64,000 nucleotides of DNA from Amycolatopsis acidicola (GTDB taxonomy: Bacteria > Actinomycetota > Actinomycetes > Mycobacteriales > Pseudonocardiaceae), in contig NZ_VMNW02000029.1 of NCBI RefSeq assembly GCF_007713735.2, positions 1 through 64,000 of the forward strand, given 5' to 3'. This document shows positions 41,228-50,213 of the stretch, piece after piece (the first letter of the stretch is position 1; each line of letters begins with the position of its first letter). Position numbers and translations under genes: made by a program. Below the pieces are notes generated by a model. The model searched no databases. It had not been told where the DNA came from and saw only the letters and a program-made list of their open reading frames with translations.

Positions 41228-42358
41228 ATGGATGCGCGCAACTACACCGAGGCCACGAGGAAGGCACTCTTCACGCTCAGCCTCGGTCGTTGCTATGAGC
41301 CTAATTGCCAGGAGCTGGTCATTCGAATGGCGGACGATGGCACCCCGATCGTCCTTGTGCAGATTGCCCATATCCGCGCAGCTAAACGAGGCGGCCCGCG
41401 CTATGACGAGTCAATGAATAACGACTCCAGGCGGGCGTTCACCAACTTGCTCTTACTTTGCACGTATCATCACAAGTTGGTAGATAACCTGCCCACAGGT
41501 CTTCGATACAGCGTCGAGACGCTCACTGAATGGAAGGCCGCTCGCGAGGGCCAGATGTCCGACGACCTTCGAATGCTGACAGAGGACCGCCTAATAGACA
41601 TCTTGGGCTCAGAACTTGGCGATGTTATTCTCGATACAAAAAATGAACTCATGGAGGCGATTGGCGAGGTCGAGGAAATATCACGGGAAGGCGCCGGGAT
41701 GCTCCGCACGCTCGTTAACGAGACATTCAAGAGACCCCATCTTGACCCAGAAGCCATCGCTTCGCTGGCTGATTCGGCGAACACGCTACGAGGTGTGACT
41801 GAATACGCGCCCATGCTGCATGAATCATCAACATCACTCAGTCGCAGCCTGCCCGACTATGCACCTATGCTTGCCCGCTCGTCTTCACAACTACGTGACT
41901 TGCCGGACTACGCGAGCATGCTGGCCCTATCGTCTTCCAAACTCCAGGGACTACCAGACTGGGTCGCCATGCTGGAACAGGCAACCAGAAAGCTCTCCTA
42001 CCTCCCCGATCACACCCCCAGATTCGCCCAGGCATGCGACGCGCTTGCCAACGTCCCCGAGCATGCCCAAATTTTGCACACGGCCGCGAACGCTGTATCC
42101 GATACCGCCAACCAACTTCACAATGTTTTGAACAAGCTTTCCGCTCTGCGTGAAACCGATTTAACAAGTAAGCTTGATGGATCAGCGGCACTGATCTCAA
42201 AAACCGCAGAAGAAATCTATGACGCTGCGGAAACTGCATCAGCGATAGCGACTGGACAACAACCCGACCGTTTAAGCTATCTCATGCGAGGCGTCGTCAT
42301 TGGACTAGCGATTGCGGCAATTTTGACTCTTGGCATTTGGTATTTGGCCTCTCGCTAG
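41228..42358 (+). CDS. HNH nuclease-like domain with 17-residue repeats and C-terminal membrane anchor
   Basis: 376 residues from ATG 41228 (GGGAGGG seven bases upstream). Residues 15-90 form an HNH-like fold: GRCYEPNCQ (Cys22, Cys27), VQIAHIRAAKRGG (His48), then LLLLCTYHHKLVD (Cys78, His81, His82). A helical linker (100-187) leads to six repeats of about 17 residues at 188-290, best seen in SLPDYAPMLARSSSQL, RDLPDYASMLALSSSKL and QGLPDWVAMLEQATRKL. A short coiled region and a single span (GVVIGLAIAAILTLGIWYLA, 354-373) end the protein. It is not recognised as a named system. A membrane-held nuclease that might act in defence against invading DNA is one reading. Lower GC than the transfer genes. 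Confidence 0.65.
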   Translation: MDARNYTEATRKALFTLSLGRCYEPNCQELVIRMADDGTPIVLVQIAHIRAAKRGGPRYDESMNNDSRRAFTNLLLLCTYHHKLVDNLPTGLRYSVETLTEWKAAREGQMSDDLRMLTEDRLIDILGSELGDVILDTKNELMEAIGEVEEISREGAGMLRTLVNETFKRPHLDPEAIASLADSANTLRGVTEYAPMLHESSTSLSRSLPDYAPMLARSSSQLRDLPDYASMLALSSSKLQGLPDWVAMLEQATRKLSYLPDHTPRFAQACDALANVPEHAQILHTAANAVSDTANQLHNVLNKLSALRETDLTSKLDGSAALISKTAEEIYDAAETASAIATGQQPDRLSYLMRGVVIGLAIAAILTLGIWYLASR

Positions 42359-42435
42359 CACTGCGCGAACCCGGAACTTCAGCCGCGCTGGATCAGGTCC
42401 GTCGACTCACTCCTTCGGACCCACGCGGTCCGCCC

Positions 42436-42456
42436 GGTCCGCCCTTCAGGCGGGTG
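42436..42456. terminator. GC-rich hairpin after HNH-TM gene
   Basis: CCGCC at 42439-42443 pairs with GGCGG at 42449-42453 across a five-base loop (CTTCA). A larger stem, GGTCCG (42397-42402) with CGGACC (42416-42421), lies just before it. They follow the stop at 42358 by about 80 bases and probably end its transcript. The rest of the gap to 42646 has nothing else clear. Confidence 0.45.
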
Positions 42457-42646
42457 CGGAAGTTGCGCGACTCAGGCACGGGAGATTCGAGTCTTCGTCC
42501 GCGAACCCCGGTCAACCTCGCGGATATCTGCGAACCGTCAGTTAAGCCGCCGGGGTGTCTCGCTAGAGTGTCTAGGGCTACACGGTGATGAACAGCGGAG
42601 TAGTCGAAGCCCAGACACGCTCGGACACGCGAGAAGAGGCCCGGAG

Positions 42647-42925
42647 ATGGACAAGGACGAGCACATCGCACGGTTGCGAGCTCGCCGCCAGCGCATCGAG
42701 GCGTTTGAGCGCGCGCTGGAGAGCATCCGGGAAGTGGAGACCTCACTTCAGGAGATGAGAGAACTCCTCACCGAGCAGCTGAAATTTCAACGCAGCGCGC
42801 GACTGGCCGACATCCGCGACGCAGACGAGGCCGGCGTGCCGAAGACCAAGATCTCCAAGGAAGTCGGCCTCAGTCGAGCGAGGCTCTACGTCGACCTCAA
42901 CAAGCCAGTCTCAGGCGACAAGTAG
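42647..42925 (+). CDS. small coiled-coil protein with helix-turn-helix
   Basis: 92 residues: a coiled coil (RRQRIEAFERALESIREVET, LQEMRELLTEQLKFQRSARL) and then GVPKTKISKEVGLSRARLYV, a helix-turn-helix like the C-terminal DNA-binding part of resolvases. Small proteins of this kind act as regulators or recombination helpers on mobile elements. It is convergent with the transfer operon end (38-base gap). It might regulate the HNH-TM gene just upstream; that is inference. Confidence 0.6.
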   Translation: MDKDEHIARLRARRQRIEAFERALESIREVETSLQEMRELLTEQLKFQRSARLADIRDADEAGVPKTKISKEVGLSRARLYVDLNKPVSGDK

Positions 42926-42962
42926 TTCGCCGGGGCAGCTTCCAAACGACGCGACCCGATCC

Positions 42963-43958
42963 CTACAGCAGCCGGACGGCACCTGCGTACTCGCTCAGGT
43001 CGATCGGCTGGACCCGCACTACTGTGCCTGATTCGTAGGCGTTGACCATGAGACCGTTGCCGAGGTAGATCCCGACGTGGTGGATTGCCCCGGGGCTGTA
43101 AAAGACGAGGTCCGCGGGCCTCAGCGCGGCCAAGGCGGCGGACAGGGGCACTGGCGTGCCCAGCGTGAATTGTCCTTGGCTCTGATGGGGCAAGGAGATT
43201 CCGGCTTGGGCGTAGGCGAAGAGGGTGAGTCCGCTGCAGTCGAACCCGATCTTGGCATAGTCGCCGTGTTGGTCGGCGACACCGCCATCACGGATCCCTT
43301 GGCTCGGCCCTGCGACGGTGCCGCCACCCCAGGCGTAAGGAACGCCGAGCTGCGACAGGGCGGCGTCGATGACCAGCTTGGCCCGACCGGTTACCGGAAT
43401 CTGCGAGGTATCGCTGATGCTGCACGTCGCGCCTTGTACCGCGCCGACGATCTGGCGCGCGACTTGCTCGTATTTCGCGTAGCGATCGGGAAACCCTGAA
43501 CGCTGCACGGTCTGCGCGACCTGAGCGACGGGCATGGTCTGCCAGTTCGGTACCACCGTGAGGCGTTGGTAGAACTGTTCGCTGCTGTAGGCGGGGTCCA
43601 TGATCTGCGCGACAGTTCCCCAGCCTTGCGACGGTCGTTGTTGGAACAGGCCGACACTGTCGCGGTCGCCGCCGTCGCGGTTCTGCAGTTGCGACTCGGT
43701 GATCGCGGTCGTGATCGCGATGACCCAGCCCTGTTCGGGGACGTTCATGCGTTTGCCAACGGCGACGATCGTCGCAGCGTTGCTCATCTCCGCAGGGCCA
43801 TATCCCACGGCCGAGGTCGCGGTCGCTCCGGCGGGAGCACAGTTCATACTGCCGCCGGAGCTGCCGAAGACGGCTTGGACGACGCCGATCGCGCCGCTAC
43901 CGATGAGGACGATCAGTACGACGACGAAGACGGCCCCGGCCGCAGCGATCCTGCCCAT
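42963..43958 (-). CDS. bifunctional lytic transglycosylase-like / NlpC-P60 hydrolase of the transfer module
   Basis: 331 residues. A membrane span at the N-terminus (AAAGAVFVVVLIVLIGSGAI) anchors it. The first domain (GYGPAEMSNAATIVAVGKRM, AITTAITESQLQNRDGGDRD, SVGLFQQRPSQGWGT) is lysozyme-like, with the ES and Gln-rich active-site surroundings. The last 120 residues are NlpC/P60 with KIGFDCSGLTLFAYAQAGIS (Cys), HHVGIYLGNGLMV (His). VirB1-like enzymes open the cell wall for the transfer channel. ATG 43958 overlaps the stop of the gene upstream by one base (TAATG). Confidence 0.88.
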   Translation of the reverse strand: MGRIAAAGAVFVVVLIVLIGSGAIGVVQAVFGSSGGSMNCAPAGATATSAVGYGPAEMSNAATIVAVGKRMNVPEQGWVIAITTAITESQLQNRDGGDRDSVGLFQQRPSQGWGTVAQIMDPAYSSEQFYQRLTVVPNWQTMPVAQVAQTVQRSGFPDRYAKYEQVARQIVGAVQGATCSISDTSQIPVTGRAKLVIDAALSQLGVPYAWGGGTVAGPSQGIRDGGVADQHGDYAKIGFDCSGLTLFAYAQAGISLPHQSQGQFTLGTPVPLSAALAALRPADLVFYSPGAIHHVGIYLGNGLMVNAYESGTVVRVQPIDLSEYAGAVRLL

Positions 43959-44986
43959 TACAACGCGAACCGTGCGGGTTCGGGCGGAGGCATCGGCGAA
44001 GGCGGCGCCAACTCCGGACTCGCGGTTGGGGATGCCGGGCGATGCCCGGCCTGGTGCGGCGCTGAGGCGGCCAGGTCCGGCCACAGCGTAGCCAACGCAG
44101 CCAGCGCCACCCTGCCGGCGGCATCGGATGCGCCGACCCGGCGCCAGCGGGGCGTGGCCATGTCGAGAGGTTCGCCGGTGGCCTCCCCGCTGGTCGTGGC
44201 GACCGGCACGCGTGCGGGCCGGTCGAGCCCACGCAACGCCTCGGTCAATGCACGGCGCGCGTTGGCCTCCCGGGCGGCACTGGGCAGCCACACCAGCACC
44301 GGCGTGGTGATACCGGTGACGTCGGCCAGGCGCTCGTAACGCGCCAATTTCCCCGCCAAGCGTGACAAAGTTTCGGTGCCGAAGTCGAACTCGACGAACC
44401 ACTCGACGTCCCGGTCGGCCTCGCGCCAGCGTCCGTATCCGTCCGGGGTGACGATGTCTCCCCAGTGCCGCCCGCACCGCGCGGCCGACCACCACGCGGT
44501 CAGCTCGCCGGTGGCCCCAGGCTGGCGTGCCCGGTGGATCAGTGTGGTGAACAGGCCGTTGCAGCCCACGGTGTGCGCCAGCTGCAGCGAGAACGCCCTT
44601 CCAATCTCGCGTTCCCGGCTATAGCCCAACTCTTTCGGATCGATGCCCTCTTCGCGGGCCAGCGCGACGGCCCCGGCAGTGTCGAGGACGTAATGCATCG
44701 GGTGCGAACCGCGGTCGCGGTGCGGCTGGAACCGATGCACCACGCCCCACTGGTACAGGTTGCGCAGACGTAGGTTCGCTGCACGCCGTCCGGGGAAGGC
44801 GATATCGACGATCTGCGTGCTGGTGAGTACGTGGTGCTCGAACAGCATCCGGCAGAGCCACCGGTCGCGGTCGGTGAGACGCCGGGCTAGCCACGCGTGG
44901 TGCTCGGCGGTATTGAGCACCCGTGGTGCGGGGCGTTCCGGCCGGTGCGTACGCAGCTCCCGCTGCGGAGTGGGATTACTGGCCAT
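43958..44986 (-). CDS. replication-relaxation family protein
   Basis: 342 residues from ATG 44986, with GGAGGTG about nine bases upstream. Winged-helix-like N-terminus (HHAWLARRLTDRDRWLCRML, FEHHVLTSTQIVDIAFPGRR, ANLRLRNLYQWGVVHRFQPH) and a nuclease-like middle (EFDFGTETLSRLAGKLARYE) fit the Replic_Relax family of Gram-positive plasmids and integrative elements, proteins linked to origin processing. The Pro/Ala-rich C-terminus is probably flexible. It sits between the coupling protein and the NlpC gene and could be part of the relaxosome. Confidence 0.8.
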   Translation of the reverse strand: MASNPTPQRELRTHRPERPAPRVLNTAEHHAWLARRLTDRDRWLCRMLFEHHVLTSTQIVDIAFPGRRAANLRLRNLYQWGVVHRFQPHRDRGSHPMHYVLDTAGAVALAREEGIDPKELGYSREREIGRAFSLQLAHTVGCNGLFTTLIHRARQPGATGELTAWWSAARCGRHWGDIVTPDGYGRWREADRDVEWFVEFDFGTETLSRLAGKLARYERLADVTGITTPVLVWLPSAAREANARRALTEALRGLDRPARVPVATTSGEATGEPLDMATPRWRRVGASDAAGRVALAALATLWPDLAASAPHQAGHRPASPTASPELAPPSPMPPPEPARFAL

Positions 44987-45054
44987 CGTTTCGTGCACCT
45001 CCACTCCCCAGCGCACGAAAAGGCACTAAGGGCAATAAAAACGTGAAAACCGGA

Positions 45055-47541
45055 TCAAGCCGCGCGGCGAGGATCGATCACCGTGCGCCGGTCTCTCCCA
45101 GCAGACTCCGGCGTGGCTGGGCATGCGGAGTTCACTCGTGCGAACCGCCGAATCTGTTTCGCACGCCCCGGAATCGCGGGCACGAGCTTCTCGGTGACCG
45201 CGGTGAACGGCGATGTTTCCTCGCTGTCGAGCACCAGGCGGGCGGCGATGTGGAAGCGGCCGAGATTGGCGAGGTCGTGCTCGGAGATCCGGGGCGCGGT
45301 ATGCCGGGCCAGATCTCGCGCGTCTTCCGGCGAAGCCGAGAAGATGATCTTTGACCGGGCGTTCGTCGAGATACCTTCTTCGAGCTCGCGAGGAAGCTGG
45401 CGTAAGTACTGGTGCGCCAGGATCATCGCCATCCGGTAGCCACGAGACTCGGCGAGCATGTCTTCCAGCGGGTAGGCCAGACTCAGGAAGTTGTGGCACT
45501 CGTCAATGTAGAGGCTGCAGTCCTTCCGTTGGCGCTGCGGTATTCGTGCGCGCCTTGTCGCGGCCTGCCACGTGCGGGCCACGACGATCGAGCCCATCAA
45601 CCGCGCGGTGTCGATCCCGAGCGCGTCCTTGCCCAGGCGTACCAAGCAAATTCCGCCATCGAGTACCGCATCAACATCTACTGTGGACCCGCCTCCCGCC
45701 AGCGACGCCCGCACGAAAGGTCGAAGCAGCAAGCCGCGCAGCTTGTTCATCAAGGGGGCGACGACCTGCGCTCGGCTGGCGTCGGAGAGCTCGTCGTACC
45801 AGCGCCAGAACCCGGCGAGGACATCGTCGGAGATCTGTTCGAGCGCGCGGTGTCGAAACGCGGGCACTGACAAGAGCTTCGGCAGGTCCGTCAGCGTCGG
45901 CGTTCCAGGTAGCTCTCGCAAGGTAAGCAGCCCCGAACGCAGGATGTCCTCGGTGCGTGGCCCCCAGCTGGACGCGTAGACGTGGGAGAAGATCGAGACG
46001 AGGTTGTCGACGGTGCGGGCGGTGTCCGGACCCTCGAGCGGGTTGAGCACCGGCGGGCGGGTGCGGCTGTCGGCGTCGAAGAGGACGACCTTCTCCCCCA
46101 GCCTCGACGGAAGACGCATCAGGACGTCCGCGACCAGGTCGCCCTTGGGGTCGATGACGACCAGGCCGCGGCCGGCTTCGGCATCGTCGAGGATCATCCG
46201 GGCCATGAGCTCGCTCTTGCCCGAGCCGGTGGCCCCGAGGATGTGCACGTGATGGCGGGCGTCGGCGACGCGCAATCCTACTGGCCGAGGGTGGCCGGAG
46301 TCGGTGATCCCGATCGGCTTCACGCCAACGCCTTCGCTCGGAATCCCTGGAGGCGGCGGGACTGCTTTCGCGCCTGCGCGCTGAAGTCCGGGGACACCGT
46401 CGTCGGTGGGGACGTGGGCCAGCGCCGCCAGCTCGGCGATCGAGAGCAGGTCACCCGATGCCAGGCGCCGCTCGGCCACCGCCTGAACCGGCTTGGCGAG
46501 CCGGACGCGGCGGTAGTAGTTGTGCTCGCTGTAAGCCGCGAAGGCGCTGGCGATCGCGTGTCCGCGGCCGCGAAGGTGCTCGCGAACCGGTGCGCGCTCT
46601 ACACCGGTGGTGTGGTGGTCGACGAGGGTGGCGACGGCGTACCGGACCCGGGTCTCGTATTGGGTTCCCCGTTGCTTGGCCACGATGACGCGGTCCTGCG
46701 CCGAGATCTCCAACGACGTCTGGTGATCCACGACCGGCTTCTTCGCTGCCGCGCTGCGTTTGCGTGCTCCGGTGTTCGGGGTGATCAGATCCAGGAGACG
46801 TCCAGCCAGCTTCGTCGAACTGCCGGCGCGGACGCGGCGGGCTGCCCGCCGGGCCCTGCGCACACGCGGACCGGTGACAGGTCGCGCCAGTATCTGCACC
46901 ACCGCTCGTTCATGCGCGGCGAGCCCTGCGGGTGCGCCGAGCAAAGCGCGAACCGGATCGACCGGGAAGTCCGATCGGATCGGCAACGCCTCACTCCGGG
47001 CCAGGCGGAGTTCCCCACCCACAGCCACGATCGTTTTATCCACAGGTGGGGACAACGGGATCGGCGGCTTGGCCGGCTTGGTCTGCGTATGCGCACCGGG
47101 CCACGCAGCCTCGATTGCGCGCTCAGCCATTCCGGGTGGCACGACGCCCGGCAGCCACACCCGCAAAGCGACCCCGGCCTGAGAGAACACGTACTCCCAC
47201 ACGATGTGCGGCTGCCCGCGGACCCGCCGCTTCCAGCCAGGCCGCAGCAACCCAACCAGATTGGAGTAGAACGCCGCAGCGCCGTCCGGGTCCACCTCGG
47301 GCGGAGCCAGAACAGTGATCACCCGAGCGTCGGTGGCCATCCGGTCGTGACAGCGGCGCACCCACCACCTACGTGCGACCACAGCACCAATCACCGCGAA
47401 CGGTAGTGCCAGCCCGATAACCGGGCCCCAGGACACAGCGAGCGTCTTCAGCACGTGGAGTACGACGCGGAGAGCGGCGTCCGGGTCGCGCAGGTAGTCC
47501 TGCAACGGCGACGCATGCGCGTGAGAACGGTCAGATAACAC
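45055..47541 (-). CDS. VirD4/TraG-like type IV coupling protein
   Basis: 828 residues. An N-terminal membrane span (WGPVIGLALPFAVIGAVVAR) is followed by a long pre-ATPase part and then the motor domain: Walker A HILGATGSGKSELMARM near residue 435, GLVVIDPKGDLVADVL, the Walker B region CSLYIDECHNFLSL, and MAMILAHQYLRQLPREL with the arginine finger region. Coupling proteins drive DNA from the relaxosome into the channel. GTG 47541 is chosen because GAGGGGAG lies before it; the frame runs on upstream through the GP88 gene but does not encode protein there. It follows GP88 by 14 bases. Confidence 0.9.
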   Translation of the reverse strand: MLSDRSHAHASPLQDYLRDPDAALRVVLHVLKTLAVSWGPVIGLALPFAVIGAVVARRWWVRRCHDRMATDARVITVLAPPEVDPDGAAAFYSNLVGLLRPGWKRRVRGQPHIVWEYVFSQAGVALRVWLPGVVPPGMAERAIEAAWPGAHTQTKPAKPPIPLSPPVDKTIVAVGGELRLARSEALPIRSDFPVDPVRALLGAPAGLAAHERAVVQILARPVTGPRVRRARRAARRVRAGSSTKLAGRLLDLITPNTGARKRSAAAKKPVVDHQTSLEISAQDRVIVAKQRGTQYETRVRYAVATLVDHHTTGVERAPVREHLRGRGHAIASAFAAYSEHNYYRRVRLAKPVQAVAERRLASGDLLSIAELAALAHVPTDDGVPGLQRAGAKAVPPPPGIPSEGVGVKPIGITDSGHPRPVGLRVADARHHVHILGATGSGKSELMARMILDDAEAGRGLVVIDPKGDLVADVLMRLPSRLGEKVVLFDADSRTRPPVLNPLEGPDTARTVDNLVSIFSHVYASSWGPRTEDILRSGLLTLRELPGTPTLTDLPKLLSVPAFRHRALEQISDDVLAGFWRWYDELSDASRAQVVAPLMNKLRGLLLRPFVRASLAGGGSTVDVDAVLDGGICLVRLGKDALGIDTARLMGSIVVARTWQAATRRARIPQRQRKDCSLYIDECHNFLSLAYPLEDMLAESRGYRMAMILAHQYLRQLPRELEEGISTNARSKIIFSASPEDARDLARHTAPRISEHDLANLGRFHIAARLVLDSEETSPFTAVTEKLVPAIPGRAKQIRRFARVNSACPATPESAGRDRRTVIDPRRAA

Positions 47542-47555
47542 CGGAGCTCCCCTCG

Positions 47556-48326
47556 TCAGGCTGCCCGCTGCGCGAAATCCCTTGGAGCGCTGTGAACGAG
47601 CCGCAGGGGCCGCTTCCGGCGCCGTTCTGCGTCGATCTCCGCCTGCCATTCGGACAGCCGCCGGCCGCCCAGGCGCTTGAGGAAGTGCGGGATACGGTTC
47701 GCGGGCACACCGACCAACCGCGGGCCAAGCACCGCAAGGAGATCCGAAGCCTCCTGCGACGACCACCCCGCTTCGGAAATGGCTTCCGCATCCGGAAACA
47801 CGTCGGCAACGCGGTCCCGCTCTGGGCTGATCCAGGCGTCCTCGCGACCGCCGTAGCTGTAGACCCACAGGAAGTTTTCGGGTGAATTCGGCTCGACCAG
47901 GCGCTTGAACCGGCGAACTTCCTTGGTATAGGCGTAGAAAGTCACCTGCGGACACGCTCGCATGATCCGGCACCACGCCAAGGTGTAGGAGTCGCTGAAG
48001 AAATCGCCGGCGTCGTGTACTCGGATAAACTTCCCTGTGAAGCGAGGAGCCGAGAGTTCCCTGATCATGGCTGCTTCCCAACCAGGCAGGTCGTCCAGCA
48101 CGAACGCAAGATTGTCCTGGTGCCGGGATTTCACAACCGGGAACAGGTAAGTTCCGTTGCGGGCATAGCAGATCCGAGCACACGCGCCTGCCGCCGGACA
48201 AGTCACCTGCGTGCGCCCATCGGCGAGACGGGCTGCCAGCGCGGGCAAGGTCCAGTTCCAGACACCGATCGCGCGCATCTCGCGGTTCTGCGTCAGCAAC
48301 CGGTCCGGTCGCACGGATGAAGACAT
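47556..48326 (-). CDS. GP88 family phage-like protein
   Basis: 256 residues from ATG 48326 (GAGGTGG upstream). LTQNREMRAIGVWNWTLPAL, then VTCPAAGACARICYARNGTY with cysteines spaced 5 and 3 residues, and FIRVHDAGDFFSDSYTLAWC, FYAYTKEVRRFKRL, WVYSYGGREDAWI match gene product 88 of mycobacteriophages. The Cys pattern could hold an iron-sulfur centre. Its role is unknown. It sits in the transfer operon between the VirB4 ATPase and the coupling protein, a curious place for a phage-type gene. Confidence 0.78.
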   Translation of the reverse strand: MSSSVRPDRLLTQNREMRAIGVWNWTLPALAARLADGRTQVTCPAAGACARICYARNGTYLFPVVKSRHQDNLAFVLDDLPGWEAAMIRELSAPRFTGKFIRVHDAGDFFSDSYTLAWCRIMRACPQVTFYAYTKEVRRFKRLVEPNSPENFLWVYSYGGREDAWISPERDRVADVFPDAEAISEAGWSSQEASDLLAVLGPRLVGVPANRIPHFLKRLGGRRLSEWQAEIDAERRRKRPLRLVHSAPRDFAQRAA

Positions 48327-48377
48327 ACGCCACCTCACAAACGTGATCAGGCAAGGGAAAGGCAGAACACGACCTGC

Positions 48378-50213
48378 TCAAGCAGCGATGTCGTCGTCGA
48401 TCCCGAGGTCCACAAACGTCTCGTCCTCGGTGGTAGGCTCGTGCTCGGCGTAGGTCGCCAACTCGGCCGGATCTGTTGTAATGAGCGCATTTTCCTGCGG
48501 TGAAGCCAAAGCTTGAAATGCAACTCTCTGGGTACCAGTGCTGAGCAAGCCCTGTCCCTTGTCCGCAGAGATAAGGAACTGCTTCTCTCCCTCGGACAGG
48601 TTGAAGGTCGTCACGATTTCGTCGATGGCTTGCGGGGCTTGGCGTAGCAGGATTTGTGTTGCTGCGTTGGCCACGATCGCCTTGCCCAGTTCAGTCCCGA
48701 GAACGTCGCCGACGTCCTGGGTCGCGACGGTCAGGCCCGCCCAGTGCTTCCGGCTGGCCTTCGCCAGCCGATGCAGGAACCGTGCCCCGGCAGGGTCTTG
48801 CATCAGCAGCCACGCTTCGTCGACCGTGATCAGCCTCGGCCGCCGGATCGCCGGGTTGGAGACCCGGCGCCACACCGTGTCCAGCGTGAGCAGTGTGCCG
48901 ATCGGCCGGAGTTCGTCGGGCAGGTCGCGCAGGCTGAACACCGTCAGGTGCCCTTCGGGCCTGGTCGTGGTCGGGCCGGAGAACATCGCAGAGAACGCGC
49001 CCTCGACGAACGGGTGAAGCCGGGCGCCCAGGTCCGCGGCGATGGGCTCGGCGGTGGCGGTGAGCACCGAGGCAAGGTCGGCCAGCAACGGCGCCTGCCG
49101 GCCCCAGGTGCGCGGATCGCTCGTGATCCCCGCCCGGGAGTAGGTGGTCGTGATCGCTTGGTCGAGCACGGCTCGTTGCTGCGCGGACAGTTCGGTCCCC
49201 AGCAGGACCCCGATAACCGTGTGCAGGAACAGCGCCTTGCGCGTCAGCGCGTCTTTCGGCGCGGTGCGGCGACCATCCGGACGGATCGCGATCGGGAGGT
49301 CGAACGGGTTGATACGGACGGCAGGGTCGCCGAGGTGGATGTAGGTGCCGCCGATCGCTTCGCAGAGGCGCCGGTATTCGTCCTCTGGATCGATGATCGC
49401 CACCTCGACGCCACGGTAGAGCGACCGCAGGGCTTCGAGCTTGACGAGGTATGACTTTCCCGCACCGGAGCGGCCGAGGATGACGCTGTTGTAGTTGTCT
49501 GCGGAAAAACGGTCCCAGTGCACGAGGCCCTGGCTTCCGATGTTGAACCCGTACAGGACCCCGGCCGGTGCCGCGACGCTGGTCGGGTCTGCCGGGGGCA
49601 GATCGGGGCTGGTGAAGGGGAACGCGGCGGCCAGCGCGCTGGTGTCGAACGTGCGGCGCATGCCGATGAGGTCCAGCGCCAGCGGCAGGGTGGAGACCCA
49701 GCCCTGCAGCGCCCGGTAGGTGGTGGGCTGGGCGTTCAGCAACAGCGACGCGGCCAGCGCTCGCACTGCCGCGACTTGCTCTGCAAGCTCGTCCTCGCTG
49801 GTGGCGTGCACCGTCAGGTAGAGCCCGAGCCGGTAGAGCTTTCCTTCCCCACGGGCGACCCGGGCGGAGAGGTCGTACGCGTCTTCGGTCGCCGCCTCCA
49901 CCATCGGGTCCAGCAACCGGCCCTTCTCACTGGTGTGGCGTCGACCCGATTCCAGTTTGGACAGTTGGCGCTTGAGCCGGTTCGCGGCAGTAACCGGGTC
50001 GATCGGCTCGATGTGTAGCGAGACGTCCAAGCGGCACGGGTACGACAGCAGCGGCTGGAGCCAGCCAGCGTGCACTTCGCGGGGATACCCGGTGATCGCG
50101 AAGGATGCGACCCATTCGCCGCCGATCTCGAGGTGCCGGGGCGTGACCGAGAGGGAGTCCGGGGTGAACGCACTGGCCCTGCCCGAAACCGACCGGTTCA
50201 CGTTCTTGCTCAT
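48378..50213 (-). CDS. VirB4-like conjugation ATPase
   Basis: 611 residues. The N-terminal domain (PREVHAGWLQPLLSYPCRLD, LYRLGLYLTVHATSEDELAE) precedes the ATPase core: Walker A SVILGRSGAGKSYLVKLEAL near residue 250, VAIIDPEDEYRRL, Walker B PRLITVDEAWLLMQD and the GLTVATQDVGDVLGT segment. VirB4/TraC proteins energise the transfer apparatus and pilus. ATG 50213 overlaps the PrgI-family stop (ATGA), which fixes the start; the longer frame is not used. Confidence 0.9.
   Translation of the reverse strand: MSKNVNRSVSGRASAFTPDSLSVTPRHLEIGGEWVASFAITGYPREVHAGWLQPLLSYPCRLDVSLHIEPIDPVTAANRLKRQLSKLESGRRHTSEKGRLLDPMVEAATEDAYDLSARVARGEGKLYRLGLYLTVHATSEDELAEQVAAVRALAASLLLNAQPTTYRALQGWVSTLPLALDLIGMRRTFDTSALAAAFPFTSPDLPPADPTSVAAPAGVLYGFNIGSQGLVHWDRFSADNYNSVILGRSGAGKSYLVKLEALRSLYRGVEVAIIDPEDEYRRLCEAIGGTYIHLGDPAVRINPFDLPIAIRPDGRRTAPKDALTRKALFLHTVIGVLLGTELSAQQRAVLDQAITTTYSRAGITSDPRTWGRQAPLLADLASVLTATAEPIAADLGARLHPFVEGAFSAMFSGPTTTRPEGHLTVFSLRDLPDELRPIGTLLTLDTVWRRVSNPAIRRPRLITVDEAWLLMQDPAGARFLHRLAKASRKHWAGLTVATQDVGDVLGTELGKAIVANAATQILLRQAPQAIDEIVTTFNLSEGEKQFLISADKGQGLLSTGTQRVAFQALASPQENALITTDPAELATYAEHEPTTEDETFVDLGIDDDIAA

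Noticed and set aside
42470..42520. tRNA-like end (TTCGAGTC) after the HNH-TM gene, possible att site
   Set aside because: No acceptor or anticodon stems could be formed around it, so no tRNA or att claim is made.
45055..48381. One 1108-residue minus-strand coding frame covering both VirD4 and GP88 regions
   Set aside because: The first 280 residues are the wrong frame of GP88; the coupling protein has its own GTG with a good ribosome site at 47541.
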